From assembly GCF_018881575.1 (NCBI RefSeq), contig NZ_JACVQB010000001.1, forward strand, positions 1,040,986 to 1,104,985: DNA of 64,000 bases, in the 5' to 3' direction. The first letter of the stretch is position 1; every line of letters starts with the position of its first letter. Below the pieces are notes generated by a model. That model was not told where the DNA came from, did not search any database, and worked only from the letters and a program-made list of their open reading frames with translations. Source of the DNA: Polynucleobacter sp. UK-Kesae-W10 (GTDB taxonomy: Bacteria > Pseudomonadota > Gammaproteobacteria > Burkholderiales > Burkholderiaceae). Of this stretch, positions 49,884 through 57,392 are shown in pieces. A program made the position numbers and the translations under genes.

Positions 49884-50220
49884 TTTTTGAGATCTCCTCA
49901 CGAATTTTTTGATTGACGCGTTGGCGTCTTGCAATGAGCTGGTCTGCCATGACCTTTGCCTCTTGTACTTGCTCAATGGTCAGACCTACAGCCACCTTTG
50001 AGCTGATCCCAGCAACGAGTGTGATGCACTGCTCCGCAAGATCGGAGAAATATTTATCATCCAAAGGCCCGACAATCCGGCCCAGTATTTCTCCAACTTG
50101 AAAAATCTCAAACTGCACGGCAACTGCATCAGCAAATTCTTGGCCTTTGATTTTTATCGTGTTGTTGATGATCTCCTGAACATCATTTACGAAAGAATCA
50201 AGTTCGTTTTGAACGCTCAT
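49873..50220 (-). CDS. Phage hypothetical helical protein
   Basis: 115 aa, no recognised domain; predicted mostly alpha-helical with a Lys/Arg-rich end (ARRQRVNQKIREEISK). Coupled upstream to the KTSC gene by ATGA with AAGGTG as RBS, and downstream by 11 bases to the acidic protein. Confidence 0.6.
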   Translation of the reverse strand: MSVQNELDSFVNDVQEIINNTIKIKGQEFADAVAVQFEIFQVGEILGRIVGPLDDKYFSDLAEQCITLVAGISSKVAVGLTIEQVQEAKVMADQLIARRQRVNQKIREEISKNAD

Positions 50221-50438
50221 GTGATCACCTTGTGTTTCTTGATGATGTGCTTTGATAGATGTGAACCAAATGAGTCGGCTGCAAGAAGCTTACCCATGGA
50301 ATCTGGGGACACATCCGCATACTTGTAGCTCTTGCCAGTTTTGAACTGAATGGTCAGCACGCGGACTGTAGGGTCATAGTGATAGCCGTGCACATTGCTC
50401 GACTTCACTTGTGTAATTGGTAGATCACGCTTTGTCAT
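50217..50438 (-). CDS. KTSC-domain protein
   Basis: 73 aa. The KTSC fold is recognised from SSNVHGYHYDPTVRVLTIQF, GKSYKYADVS and the terminal SFGSHLSKHI. KTSC domains occur in phage and mobile-element proteins, often fused to RNA or DNA enzymes; the stand-alone function is unknown. GGAGG precedes the start. Confidence 0.85.
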   Translation of the reverse strand: MTKRDLPITQVKSSNVHGYHYDPTVRVLTIQFKTGKSYKYADVSPDSMGKLLAADSFGSHLSKHIIKKHKVIT

Positions 50439-50649
50439 TTTTACGCCTCCAGATCACGACGTCGTCGATTGCCTCCCAGAGAATGGCGCAGGCTAGGATT
50501 GTGTTGAACCCGGGAATCGTGACGACTAGCGCGTACTGCATAGCCTCCTTGAGAGTGATGTACGACTCATCGCAAAGGCACGTTTTCCAAAAATGCCAGC
50601 CAACAACAGCAGCCGACAGAGCGTAGATGAGTAGGAGAAAATTGAGCAT
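50425..50649 (-). CDS. Small phage membrane protein
   Basis: 74 aa from the ATG at 50649 (MLNFLLLIYALSAAVVGWHF). Two hydrophobic segments (about 2-22 and 38-58) and a basic tail WRRKNDK. The longer GTG-started frame to 50754 only reads the upstream zinc-ribbon gene out of frame. Stop/start overlap TAATG with that gene. A holin is conceivable from topology, but no lysis genes are nearby. Confidence 0.65.
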   Translation of the reverse strand: MLNFLLLIYALSAAVVGWHFWKTCLCDESYITLKEAMQYALVVTIPGFNTILACAILWEAIDDVVIWRRKNDKA

Positions 50650-50810
50650 TACTTCTTGAATTGAAACGAGCGCCAGCAGGCTGCACAACGCCACTTGGTT
50701 GATGAAAACTGCACGCCGCCGGAGGGCTCCGATGGCTTGCTGCACTTCGAACACACCTTGAGAGGGCGTGTGTTCTGCATGCTTCCAGGTAGGGCGGCCG
50801 GAGCCGTCAT
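50649..50810 (-). CDS. 53-aa phage zinc-ribbon protein
   Basis: A short gene hidden by its length. The ATG at 50810 overlaps the HNH gene stop by ATGA and its TAA overlaps the next ATG (TAATG). After a 19-residue lead it reads VCSKCSKPSEPSGGVQFSS then TKWRCAACWRSFQFKK, so Cys20, Cys23, Cys42 and Cys45 form a treble-clef or ribbon zinc site. Similar mini-zinc proteins are common in phage early regions; a DNA- or RNA-binding role is inferred. Confidence 0.75.
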   Translation of the reverse strand: MTAPAALPGSMQNTRPLKVCSKCSKPSEPSGGVQFSSTKWRCAACWRSFQFKK

Positions 50811-51526
50811 AGCCACCCCATTTTTTGATTCTCTGTCATTAATTTGTTACTCTTTCTGATGTTGTATTCGGCTGGGACGACTGCAAAATTGCTCCACACA
50901 TGAAGGCCGCAAGCGACTCTTGAGCGCAATGGAATGAAGTGATCAATGTGCCATTTCAGACCGGTCATCGATTCTCGCAAAGAGCAAAGTCGATAGGCTT
51001 CCTTGAATGTAAACTCAGTCAGCTCCTTATCCCACACGGCCACGCTCCCTGCTTTTGAGGCTCTGTATGAGGAGATGCTCAACCTTCTGGCGTCACGATT
51101 CTTCTCAATCCAGCGCTTGCGATTCTCTCGCCGCTTCTTGGACTGCTCTTCGGTCACCTTCAGGTCGCGCGCTCTTTGGCGTTTCTGCTGCTTCTGTTCC
51201 TCAGTCAAGCTAAGCCAATAAGCCTTGCGGTAATCTTTAATCTGATCGTCTACCCTTGCTCGGTAAGCCTTAGCCTGCTCCGGGTCGTAAGATGCTTTTT
51301 GCGCCTTCAGTATCTCCGCTTTGTTTTTAGCATAATACTTGCGAGACCTCTCGATCACTGCGTCTTTGTTAGCCTCGTAGTAATCCTTTGACAGCTCTCG
51401 CAAACGATCAGTATTTTTTGCCCTGTAATTCCTGTTGTAGTCGGATAGGCAGGCCTTGCACTTCAGCCCTTTTACAGGGAAGAGCGCAGCCGGCTTTGAC
51501 TGCAAGCAGGAACTACAGGCCTTCAT
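50807..51526 (-). CDS. HNH endonuclease with N-terminal zinc ribbon
   Basis: 239 aa. N-terminal zinc ribbon (Cys4, Cys7, Cys23, Cys26), a long basic helical stretch of repeated Tyr-x-x-Asn-Lys units (about 30-150), then an HNH core WHIDHFIPLRSRVACGLHVW and SNFAVVPAEYNIRKSNK. Start at 51526 is within the TAATG overlap with the preceding gene; an upstream ATG at 51559 is less likely. It may be a free-standing homing or anti-competitor nuclease, or part of DNA processing. Confidence 0.85.
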   Translation of the reverse strand: MKACSSCLQSKPAALFPVKGLKCKACLSDYNRNYRAKNTDRLRELSKDYYEANKDAVIERSRKYYAKNKAEILKAQKASYDPEQAKAYRARVDDQIKDYRKAYWLSLTEEQKQQKRQRARDLKVTEEQSKKRRENRKRWIEKNRDARRLSISSYRASKAGSVAVWDKELTEFTFKEAYRLCSLRESMTGLKWHIDHFIPLRSRVACGLHVWSNFAVVPAEYNIRKSNKLMTENQKMGWL

Positions 51527-51990
51527 TAGACGCAATCGCCCAAGTACGGGGCCACCCATCCTGGTGGCTTCATGATCTTTCCACCCGGCGATAGGACTGG
51601 CTTGCCGTTGACAAGCTTCATATCGTTCGTTGCTAGGACCCTGCGATCTGCTTCGTTCTTATCCATGTTTGCCATGAATGCAACGCCGTTGCCAGTCACC
51701 TCTCCATCGCACAGTGCATCTAAAAACTTCTCACGATTTTTGATGCGAATTCCTGTTGCCCCTGTCTTTAGGCGATGAGCAATTCCCTTGATGCGAGTTG
51801 CAGCCATCTCAAGAGACTCATTGTCTGAAACTGATCCAACAAGAATCACCTCATCGATCTGCTCCATGAGCTCTTCAAGATGACATCCAAACTGCAATGA
51901 GAGATTTTTTTCATTAGGCTCTTTTCCGCATGCGGCCAGCCAGTCTGAGGTTCTTGTGAAGTTAGTTTTGTTTTGGTTCATGTTAAACAT
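51526..51990 (-). CDS. MazG-like NTP pyrophosphohydrolase
   Basis: 154 aa. SDWLAACGKEPNEKNLSLQF followed by GCHLEELMEQIDEV matches the MazG/PRA-PH helical fold, in which paired acidic residues bind Mg. Phage versions hydrolyse dNTPs or alarmone-like nucleotides. TAATG overlaps on both sides place it firmly in the operon. Confidence 0.75.
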   Translation of the reverse strand: MFNMNQNKTNFTRTSDWLAACGKEPNEKNLSLQFGCHLEELMEQIDEVILVGSVSDNESLEMAATRIKGIAHRLKTGATGIRIKNREKFLDALCDGEVTGNGVAFMANMDKNEADRRVLATNDMKLVNGKPVLSPGGKIMKPPGWVAPYLGDCV

Positions 51991-52313
51991 TATGTTTTGT
52001 TGTCAACGAATTGTATGCGATTGGACGCGGCAATAAACTTCTCCTGAGCAACCATACGTTCACCAAAAAAGACGACTTTTTCGGCGTCGTAGATTCCATC
52101 CTTATAGCCAGCCTTTGCTTTGCCTAGCGACTTGGCGGCACATCGGCGCCAAATAGCCTTAAAAGCATTACCCTCCGCGTAGTTCATCCCAAGCGCCTCG
52201 ATGATGTCGTTGCACTCGGCTGAGTACGGAGCTCCGCCAGAGGTGGGATTTTCAATGTTGACCTTGTAGTAGCTCACGCTACCGCCTGTGTATTCTGGTT
52301 GTGTGTCTGTCAT
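51990..52313 (-). CDS. Phage hypothetical, DUF3310-reminiscent
   Basis: 107 aa. SYYKVNIENPTSGGAPYS and AECNDIIEALGMNYAEGNAF are reminiscent of the small DUF3310 family in phages, which are built around a similar block, but the match is loose. No function assigned. ATGA overlap with rdgC. Confidence 0.65.
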   Translation of the reverse strand: MTDTQPEYTGGSVSYYKVNIENPTSGGAPYSAECNDIIEALGMNYAEGNAFKAIWRRCAAKSLGKAKAGYKDGIYDAEKVVFFGERMVAQEKFIAASNRIQFVDNKT

Positions 52314-53200
52314 GCTTCTACCTCAAGCTCTCCGCCGAGTGAGGCGATTAGGTTGGTAATCGCATCACCGAGCACTTTGGTCGTCACGAAGACGTCGGCA
52401 TCAAACGCGTCGTCATCTTCTGATTTTGACTCTTCCCAAATCAGGTCAATCTTCTTAAGCACCATTGAGTCACTCATCACGAATGACGCATTGGCGGTAC
52501 ACAGGCCGAGCTTGGTGACGCTCTTACCCTGCTTGATGTGGTCGCACACGTCATCGCCATCCAGAGGGTGGTTCTTGAACGTGGCTCGCGCTTTGGATTC
52601 ATCGAGCGCTTGGAGTTCACACTCGCGACCGAGTGAGAAGTTCTGCGGCACTGTGTCATCTTCAAAGCCTAGTAGCGTGTTGAGCATGAATGCGCCAGCG
52701 CTCTGTACGGTGTTGAGCATCAGGACTGTGAAGCCGATGCGTGCGAGCTGCACCACGACTGTGTCAGCCACAGCGGATGAGCTGGTATCGACCACGATTC
52801 GCTGGTTCGCTTCATCAATCCAGACCAGCACGTCTTTGCGCTTCGGGAAGGCCTTCGGCAGCAGCTGCATGTGCACGTCAGACTTGATCTCTTTGCGCTC
52901 TTTCTTGCCAGGTTTGCGGCCTGTAGTGGCCTCAATCTCTGCGCAGCGTGCTTCGGTGTGCTTGGTGAGTTCGCTAGACGGTACGGACTTGGTCTCAATA
53001 GCGAGTCGAGCAAAGTGATGCCCGTCGCTGCTCTCAATCATCGCGCCGTACTCGTGGCCACGTGGGCACACCCAGCCGACAGACTTCTCTTGCGATGAGC
53101 CACAAGGTGCGAACTCGTCGGCCTTCATTGACTCCTCGGCGGCGATGATGCCGCCATCAGGGAGTGCGCCCAGTTTGTAAATGGTTGCGTTCTTGAACAT
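52310..53200 (-). CDS. rdgC: Recombination-associated protein RdgC (phage-borne)
   Basis: 296 aa, close to host RdgC length. Start MFKNATIYKL, then ALPDGGIIAAEESMKADEFA and PCGSSQEKSVGWVCPRGHEY, and IETKSVPSSEL further on. RdgC forms a ring around duplex DNA and restrains RecA. Its presence next to SSB/RecT/exonuclease genes fits control of phage recombination. Confidence 0.92.
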   Translation of the reverse strand: MFKNATIYKLGALPDGGIIAAEESMKADEFAPCGSSQEKSVGWVCPRGHEYGAMIESSDGHHFARLAIETKSVPSSELTKHTEARCAEIEATTGRKPGKKERKEIKSDVHMQLLPKAFPKRKDVLVWIDEANQRIVVDTSSSAVADTVVVQLARIGFTVLMLNTVQSAGAFMLNTLLGFEDDTVPQNFSLGRECELQALDESKARATFKNHPLDGDDVCDHIKQGKSVTKLGLCTANASFVMSDSMVLKKIDLIWEESKSEDDDAFDADVFVTTKVLGDAITNLIASLGGELEVEA

Positions 53201-53203
53201 GAC

Positions 53204-54442
53204 TTACTTCTTCATGTAGGTTGCAAGCGCTTGGGCGATGCTATCTGGCACAAAGAATGGGAAGTTGATCACGCCATTCCACTTCTGCATCGTCGCTGCC
53301 TGAGCGTTGATGATGCCAATTTCAGCTGTCTTCTTGTTCAGCTCAACCACAGCAAACATCGCGTCTTTGTTGGCGTACTGAATGCTGGCGATGATGCTGT
53401 CGTCCAATGCCTTCTGGATGCGGCCATCAAAGCTCAGCTCTTCGGCATAGCCTACGAAGGCGATGGTGATGCCCTTCTTGGAGAACTCGTCTTTGACGGC
53501 CTGCTCAACCGCGTCCATGATGGCTGCCTTTTCAGTGATAGCAGTCAAGAACTTGCGCTTGGCAAACTCACGGGCCAGAACTTGCTGCGCCTTGGCTCGA
53601 ACGACTGAGTCCATAACCTCGGCGAGACTCTTTCCATATTTGACAGAGGCGAAGACTGCTTCAGGCGCTTGGTTATTCTGGACTGCACCCGTGCCAAACC
53701 AGTAAAAGAACTTCGCTGCATCCTCTTCGGCGACCGAGGCGCTGATGGTGATGCCAGTGCGCAGGTTGATTGAGTCGGCACTCTCGAAGTGGAAGCCTTC
53801 CTTCTTGGTCGACGTGCCGCGGTCAGATGCATTTACCCATTCTCTCGTGTATGGCGTGCGATCCACCAGGTACAGCGTCGCGCTAGGCACGTAGTAGTCG
53901 CTCACTAAGGCTGTGTTTGCCGCGACCACGTGAGGGATTTGAACACGCTTGGCGGCCACCTTATTGTCAGCCAAGTACTCAATGGAGCCAAACTGCTTTT
54001 GTGACGTCTTGTTGGCTCCCACGGCAGGGATTAAGAAGGCGGACTGGTTGGCCTCGATGTTCACCCATTCAGCTCGGTCGGTCTTATCGTAGTACGCATG
54101 TGCAGGACTCGAGACAGAGATTGCAATGATGAACAAGATGGCAATCAAGCCAACTGATGGGGCCTTTGGGCTCAGGCTTTTCAATGGCTTCCACCAGATC
54201 GCCAACCATAGAGCCAAACAAAGAATGGCCGTCAAAGACTGACCGCTAACAAAGTGATTCATCAACACGAACTGTCCATATGCGGCATCGCTGTTATCAA
54301 GCTGTCCAACCGCTGCGTTGCTAATTGCAACAGACGCTGTTAATCGCAAGATGTAGTTGAGCACTGAGCATGCCGAGTAGACAATAACTGTGGCAACAAC
54401 TCGCCAAACAGTTGATGATGTAAATAATTCCAAAAACTTCAT
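53204..54442 (-). CDS. Phage membrane-anchored SPFH (band-7) protein
   Basis: 412 aa from the ATG at 54442, with GGAG eight bases upstream. Three hydrophobic segments (about 12-40, 64-86, 96-116) are followed by a band-7-like domain (about 120-330) and a helical region with VRAKAQQVLAREFAKRKFLT. SPFH proteins (stomatin, prohibitin, HflK/HflC) assemble into membrane cages. The homology is recognised from the overall pattern; I am confident it is membrane-anchored and moderately confident of the fold. Confidence 0.7.
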   Translation of the reverse strand: MKFLELFTSSTVWRVVATVIVYSACSVLNYILRLTASVAISNAAVGQLDNSDAAYGQFVLMNHFVSGQSLTAILCLALWLAIWWKPLKSLSPKAPSVGLIAILFIIAISVSSPAHAYYDKTDRAEWVNIEANQSAFLIPAVGANKTSQKQFGSIEYLADNKVAAKRVQIPHVVAANTALVSDYYVPSATLYLVDRTPYTREWVNASDRGTSTKKEGFHFESADSINLRTGITISASVAEEDAAKFFYWFGTGAVQNNQAPEAVFASVKYGKSLAEVMDSVVRAKAQQVLAREFAKRKFLTAITEKAAIMDAVEQAVKDEFSKKGITIAFVGYAEELSFDGRIQKALDDSIIASIQYANKDAMFAVVELNKKTAEIGIINAQAATMQKWNGVINFPFFVPDSIAQALATYMKK

Positions 54443-54488
54443 GTGATTCTCCGAGTTGGCCAGGGTTTTGTCACCCTGGCCGGGCTGC

Positions 54489-54929
54489 TTACTTGGACTC
54501 TTCTGCAGTCTCGCTGCCTGCGGGAGACTCGTCGCCTGACTCTGCATCAGGGGTCTGCTCGGCGTCTGTGTTGCGCACTTCAGCGTCGACCACTTCGTCG
54601 CCGTTGTCATCGGTCTCAGGTGTGTCGCTTGCGAGCGCAGGGGCATCAACCACAGGCAACTCAATGCCAGCGGATTTCACTTGGTAGGGCATCCAAGAGG
54701 CGTATGAACCACCGTCTGGCTTGTCTTCGCCTGGTTGGACCAAGCGCACGCTGCTGCGCTGCTGGGTGTTTCCATAGGCATCAAACACAGCCAAGTTCAC
54801 AGATGTGTCGCTGTGTACGCCGGCCACGATGGCAGCCAAGGGTTGGCCATTCAATTGACCGATGCCGTCATGATCTGCAGGTGTGAACCAAACAATGCGG
54901 CCAACGGTAGGGATGATTTTTTCTGACAT
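54489..54929 (-). CDS. Phage hypothetical with acidic tail
   Basis: 146 aa. A small beta-rich N-terminal domain (VGRIVWFTPADHDGIGQLNG, LAAIVAGVHSD, WMPYQ) then about 60 residues rich in Asp, Glu, Thr and Ser. The N-terminal pattern recurs in phage genomes; no function known. Confidence 0.7.
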   Translation of the reverse strand: MSEKIIPTVGRIVWFTPADHDGIGQLNGQPLAAIVAGVHSDTSVNLAVFDAYGNTQQRSSVRLVQPGEDKPDGGSYASWMPYQVKSAGIELPVVDAPALASDTPETDDNGDEVVDAEVRNTDAEQTPDAESGDESPAGSETAEESK

Positions 54930-55038
54930 AGTTTTCTTTCAAAGTTGAGGGGAAAAGATTGGGTACTGGCTTTCTCTGGAGGACAGGCGCTGGTAGGCAA
55001 GCAGGTCGGGTCTGGATTAAGCGTTCCCCAAATTTGGT

Positions 55039-55548
55039 TTAGAACGGAATATCGTCACACATGTCATCGAATCCGCCATGAGATGGCGTAGACGCTGGCT
55101 GGCGCTGCTGCCCTCGTGGGGCTTGGCGCTGCTGTCCTTGTGGCTGACGCTGCTGATTGCCTTGTGAGCGCTGAGCGTTGCCTTGTTGTCCGCCGCCTTG
55201 CTGGCCGTCATCGCGACCACCAAGCAATTGCAATTCGGTGGCGATGATGTCGCACGTTGCCTTCTCTACGCCCGTAGCCTTATCTGTATAGACGCCATAC
55301 TTTAGTCGGCCTTCTACATAGACTGGACGGCCCTTCTTGATGTACTCGCCAGCAATTTCTGCCAAGCGGTCATAGAAGGTGATGCGATGCCATTGAGTGT
55401 CTTCAATGACGTCGCCGGTTTGTTTATCTTTGCGCTTGGAGCTGGTGGCAATGCTAATGTTGGCCACGGCTTGGCCGCTTGGCAAATAGCGGACCTCTGG
55501 GTCACGGCCGCAATTGCCAACGAGGATAACTTTATTTACTGATGCCAT
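55039..55548 (-). CDS. ssb: Single-stranded DNA-binding protein
   Basis: 169 aa. OB fold with NKVILVGNCGRDPEVRYLPS and DTQWHRITFYDRLAEIAGEY, a Gln/Gly/Arg-rich linker, and the acidic tail MCDDIPF used to recruit partner proteins. Phage copy, about 110 bases upstream of the previous gene. Confidence 0.96.
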   Translation of the reverse strand: MASVNKVILVGNCGRDPEVRYLPSGQAVANISIATSSKRKDKQTGDVIEDTQWHRITFYDRLAEIAGEYIKKGRPVYVEGRLKYGVYTDKATGVEKATCDIIATELQLLGGRDDGQQGGGQQGNAQRSQGNQQRQPQGQQRQAPRGQQRQPASTPSHGGFDDMCDDIPF

Positions 55549-55571
55549 GTCTTTCTTTCTTGCCCGGTGGG

Positions 55572-55778
55572 TTAGTAATAGGAATTGAGTTGGTTATGGG
55601 CGCTGATCACTTTGGTCAGGTTGGGGCGATTGGTCTCAATCGCTTTTCTGGCAGACATCACACACTTCTTGTATGCGACAGCACCATCGTAGGAACCAGC
55701 ATTCACTTTTTGTGGAACGCGGGTCAGCATTTCTTTGATCTTTTGCGTGTAATACGCAAGCTGCTGGTTGTTATCCAT
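55572..55778 (-). CDS. Phage hypothetical, possibly leaderless
   Basis: 68 aa, unrecognised, helical. First gene after promoter C. The ATG at 55778 is only seven bases from the -10, so its message may begin at the AUG. It is the head of the leftward unit that includes ssb, SPFH and rdgC. Confidence 0.6.
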   Translation of the reverse strand: MDNNQQLAYYTQKIKEMLTRVPQKVNAGSYDGAVAYKKCVMSARKAIETNRPNLTKVISAHNQLNSYY

Positions 55779-55785
55779 AATGTTT

Positions 55786-55817
55786 ATTATCCAACAAAAT
55801 GTTGACTTTGCAACAAA
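55786..55817 (-). promoter_or_regulatory. Phage promoter/operator C
   Basis: Read on the minus strand: TTTGTTG-N6-CAACATTTTGTTG followed by -10 GATAAT (55786-55791); TTGCAA at 55808-55813 serves as -35 with 16-base spacing. The palindrome overlaps the spacer, as an operator would. Nearly the same sequence lies at 63391-63423. Confidence 0.75.
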
Positions 55818-55850
55818 AAATTAAATATCCGATGTATTTTGTCGGGATAT
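55815..55850 (-). terminator. Terminator at the end of the recT/RNA-ligase unit
   Basis: On the minus strand ATATCC(C)GA pairs with TCGGATAT (55842-55850 with 55825-55832) and is followed by TTAATTTTTT. It overlaps the stop of the 74-aa gene and directly precedes promoter C. Confidence 0.55.
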
Positions 55851-56045
55851 CAATCCCTTGTGAACAGACTCTTTGTAAGCCATCTTCAGGTTTAGATACA
55901 TTGCACGTACGGTCATCGGCTCATTGATGATGCGATCAGCGCCGCGCAGGCGCGCAAGCACAAGTTCACGATCAACTGTTTTTGATCCGGATGACATTTC
56001 AAGCTTTGCTAGCTTGCGAAGGCGCTTAGCCAATTTTCCACGCAT
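55821..56045 (-). CDS. Phage hypothetical basic protein
   Basis: 74 aa, not recognised; Arg/Lys-rich start MRGKLAKRLRKLAKLEMSSG, then an amphipathic helix. Possibly nucleic-acid binding. Its last codons lie in the terminator hairpin. Confidence 0.6.
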   Translation of the reverse strand: MRGKLAKRLRKLAKLEMSSGSKTVDRELVLARLRGADRIINEPMTVRAMYLNLKMAYKESVHKGLISRQNTSDI

Positions 56046-56095
56046 GATTTTGTCTTTCTAGGTTGCTGTGTTAATGAAAGGGAAGGGTCTTGTGT

Positions 56096-57058
56096 TCAAT
56101 CTTTGTATTCGAGCGAAATCACTTTAAAGCTGATGTCATGACTTCCAACATCACGCACAACAATGCCTTCTGCTTGCTTACCATTTGGGTATAAAACATT
56201 TGCAGCAATGTTGCGAAGGGATTCTTCTCCAGGGTATCCGCAACCACCGCCAACGATTGGGGCAACGGGTAGCTCGAAAGCAAGGCAGATCGCCATCAGT
56301 CCAGCAAATGGCAAACGCTTGTGATCTCCGATTGAATATGCTGTAAATACAAAAATTCCAATCTCATCCAATCCCATTGGATTGCCCTGAATTCCAGGCC
56401 CGGCAATCTCAAACTGCAAAGCTACCCCTGGCATGACGCGATCAAGGCCGTACATTCGTGCAGCACGCCAATAAACATTTGTTGCACCAGTGTCACTCTC
56501 TTCATCCAACTCAAGATTGCGACTGCATACATGCAGACCATCTTGATCATTCCAGACGGTGCAGCTTGTGCCATCGATCTTTGCGGTCGCATACCAGTCA
56601 ACACCATCCATCAAGTCTTCAAGTCCGCGAATACGTTGATAGTTGCTCTCATCTGTCTTTGGAATAAATGCAGGAAAGTTTCCACGAGCAACTCCAGCCA
56701 TCTCTGATGGAATCGGCTTCGAGTACTTTGTGATCCCCAGAATTTCAGTCAGGTCATAACCATTTTCCAGAAGCTCTTCATTCTTCGCCGGCAAGATCAC
56801 ACATTCACTAGGAACACCCTTGAATCGCGCCATGCGCACGCGCCATTTTGATTTTTCCATAAATGCCCAACGATCACTTGGTGGGAGTAGGGCATCTTGC
56901 AGGAGTACCACAACTTTGTCGCCACTGTTGACTTCTTTGGTGACAACTCCGCTCCACTGACCTTCTGCGCCACAGTCAACTATGGCCTGCTGAATTCGGT
57001 CTGCGCCATCAATCGTGATGATCTTCTCTACTGTTCCGATGACTGCTAATTTGCTCAT
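56096..57058 (-). CDS. RNA ligase, DRB0094 (Rnl5) family
   Basis: 320 aa. An N-terminal OB-like domain (about 1-110, with SGDKVVVLLQDALLPP) precedes a nucleotidyltransferase core with nucleophile Lys160 in ATAKIDGTSC, motif III near FVFTAYSIGDH, motif IV QAEGIVVR and the C-terminal Lys of motif V ISFKVIS. Members seal 3'-OH/5'-PO4 RNA nicks with ATP. No polynucleotide kinase/phosphatase is seen beside it. Confidence 0.87.
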   Translation of the reverse strand: MSKLAVIGTVEKIITIDGADRIQQAIVDCGAEGQWSGVVTKEVNSGDKVVVLLQDALLPPSDRWAFMEKSKWRVRMARFKGVPSECVILPAKNEELLENGYDLTEILGITKYSKPIPSEMAGVARGNFPAFIPKTDESNYQRIRGLEDLMDGVDWYATAKIDGTSCTVWNDQDGLHVCSRNLELDEESDTGATNVYWRAARMYGLDRVMPGVALQFEIAGPGIQGNPMGLDEIGIFVFTAYSIGDHKRLPFAGLMAICLAFELPVAPIVGGGCGYPGEESLRNIAANVLYPNGKQAEGIVVRDVGSHDISFKVISLEYKD

Positions 57059-57069
57059 GGGTTTCTTTC

Positions 57070-57372
57070 TTATGCAAAGGTTTTGAGAATCCAGCCAACG
57101 AGCACGACGACTGGTGGGATGATGATTGATGCGGCAATCGAATCAACTTGACTGGAGCTACCACATGATTTGTTTGCCTTGTTCAGCTTGAGCGCAGACA
57201 AAAACAGAGCAAGGCCAGCAGCTGTGACAATGCTGATTTCAGGCATGCCAAGCGGCACAGCAAACCATAACCACAGCGTGCTAGCTGCCCACCCTTGCCA
57301 AAGGACCATAAGAGGAATCGCAACAAAAATTGTTGCAGCCAGCACGAGAACTTTAAAAACAAAATCTTTCAT
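57070..57372 (-). CDS. Small phage membrane protein
   Basis: 100 aa. Three hydrophobic segments (about 4-27, 30-60, 78-96) with a short hydrophilic loop NKANKSCGSSS. No homology recognised. Between the RNA ligase and the exonuclease. Confidence 0.65.
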   Translation of the reverse strand: MKDFVFKVLVLAATIFVAIPLMVLWQGWAASTLWLWFAVPLGMPEISIVTAAGLALFLSALKLNKANKSCGSSSQVDSIAASIIIPPVVVLVGWILKTFA

Positions 57373-57392
57373 GTAAAACTTTCTGTTAAAAA

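Noticed and set aside
50650..50754. GTG-started extension of the phage membrane protein
   Set aside because: These bases encode the 53-aa zinc-ribbon protein in another frame, with coupled start/stop signals on both sides.
51985..52010. A fourth copy of the phage operator near 51990
   Set aside because: GTTGACAACAAAAC resembles the motif but lacks the spaced palindrome and -10, and it lies in the coding end of a gene.
53204..54664. Long 486-codon frame for the SPFH gene
   Set aside because: The first 74 codons read the preceding gene out of frame; the ATG at 54442 has a good ribosome binding site and a natural membrane N-terminus.
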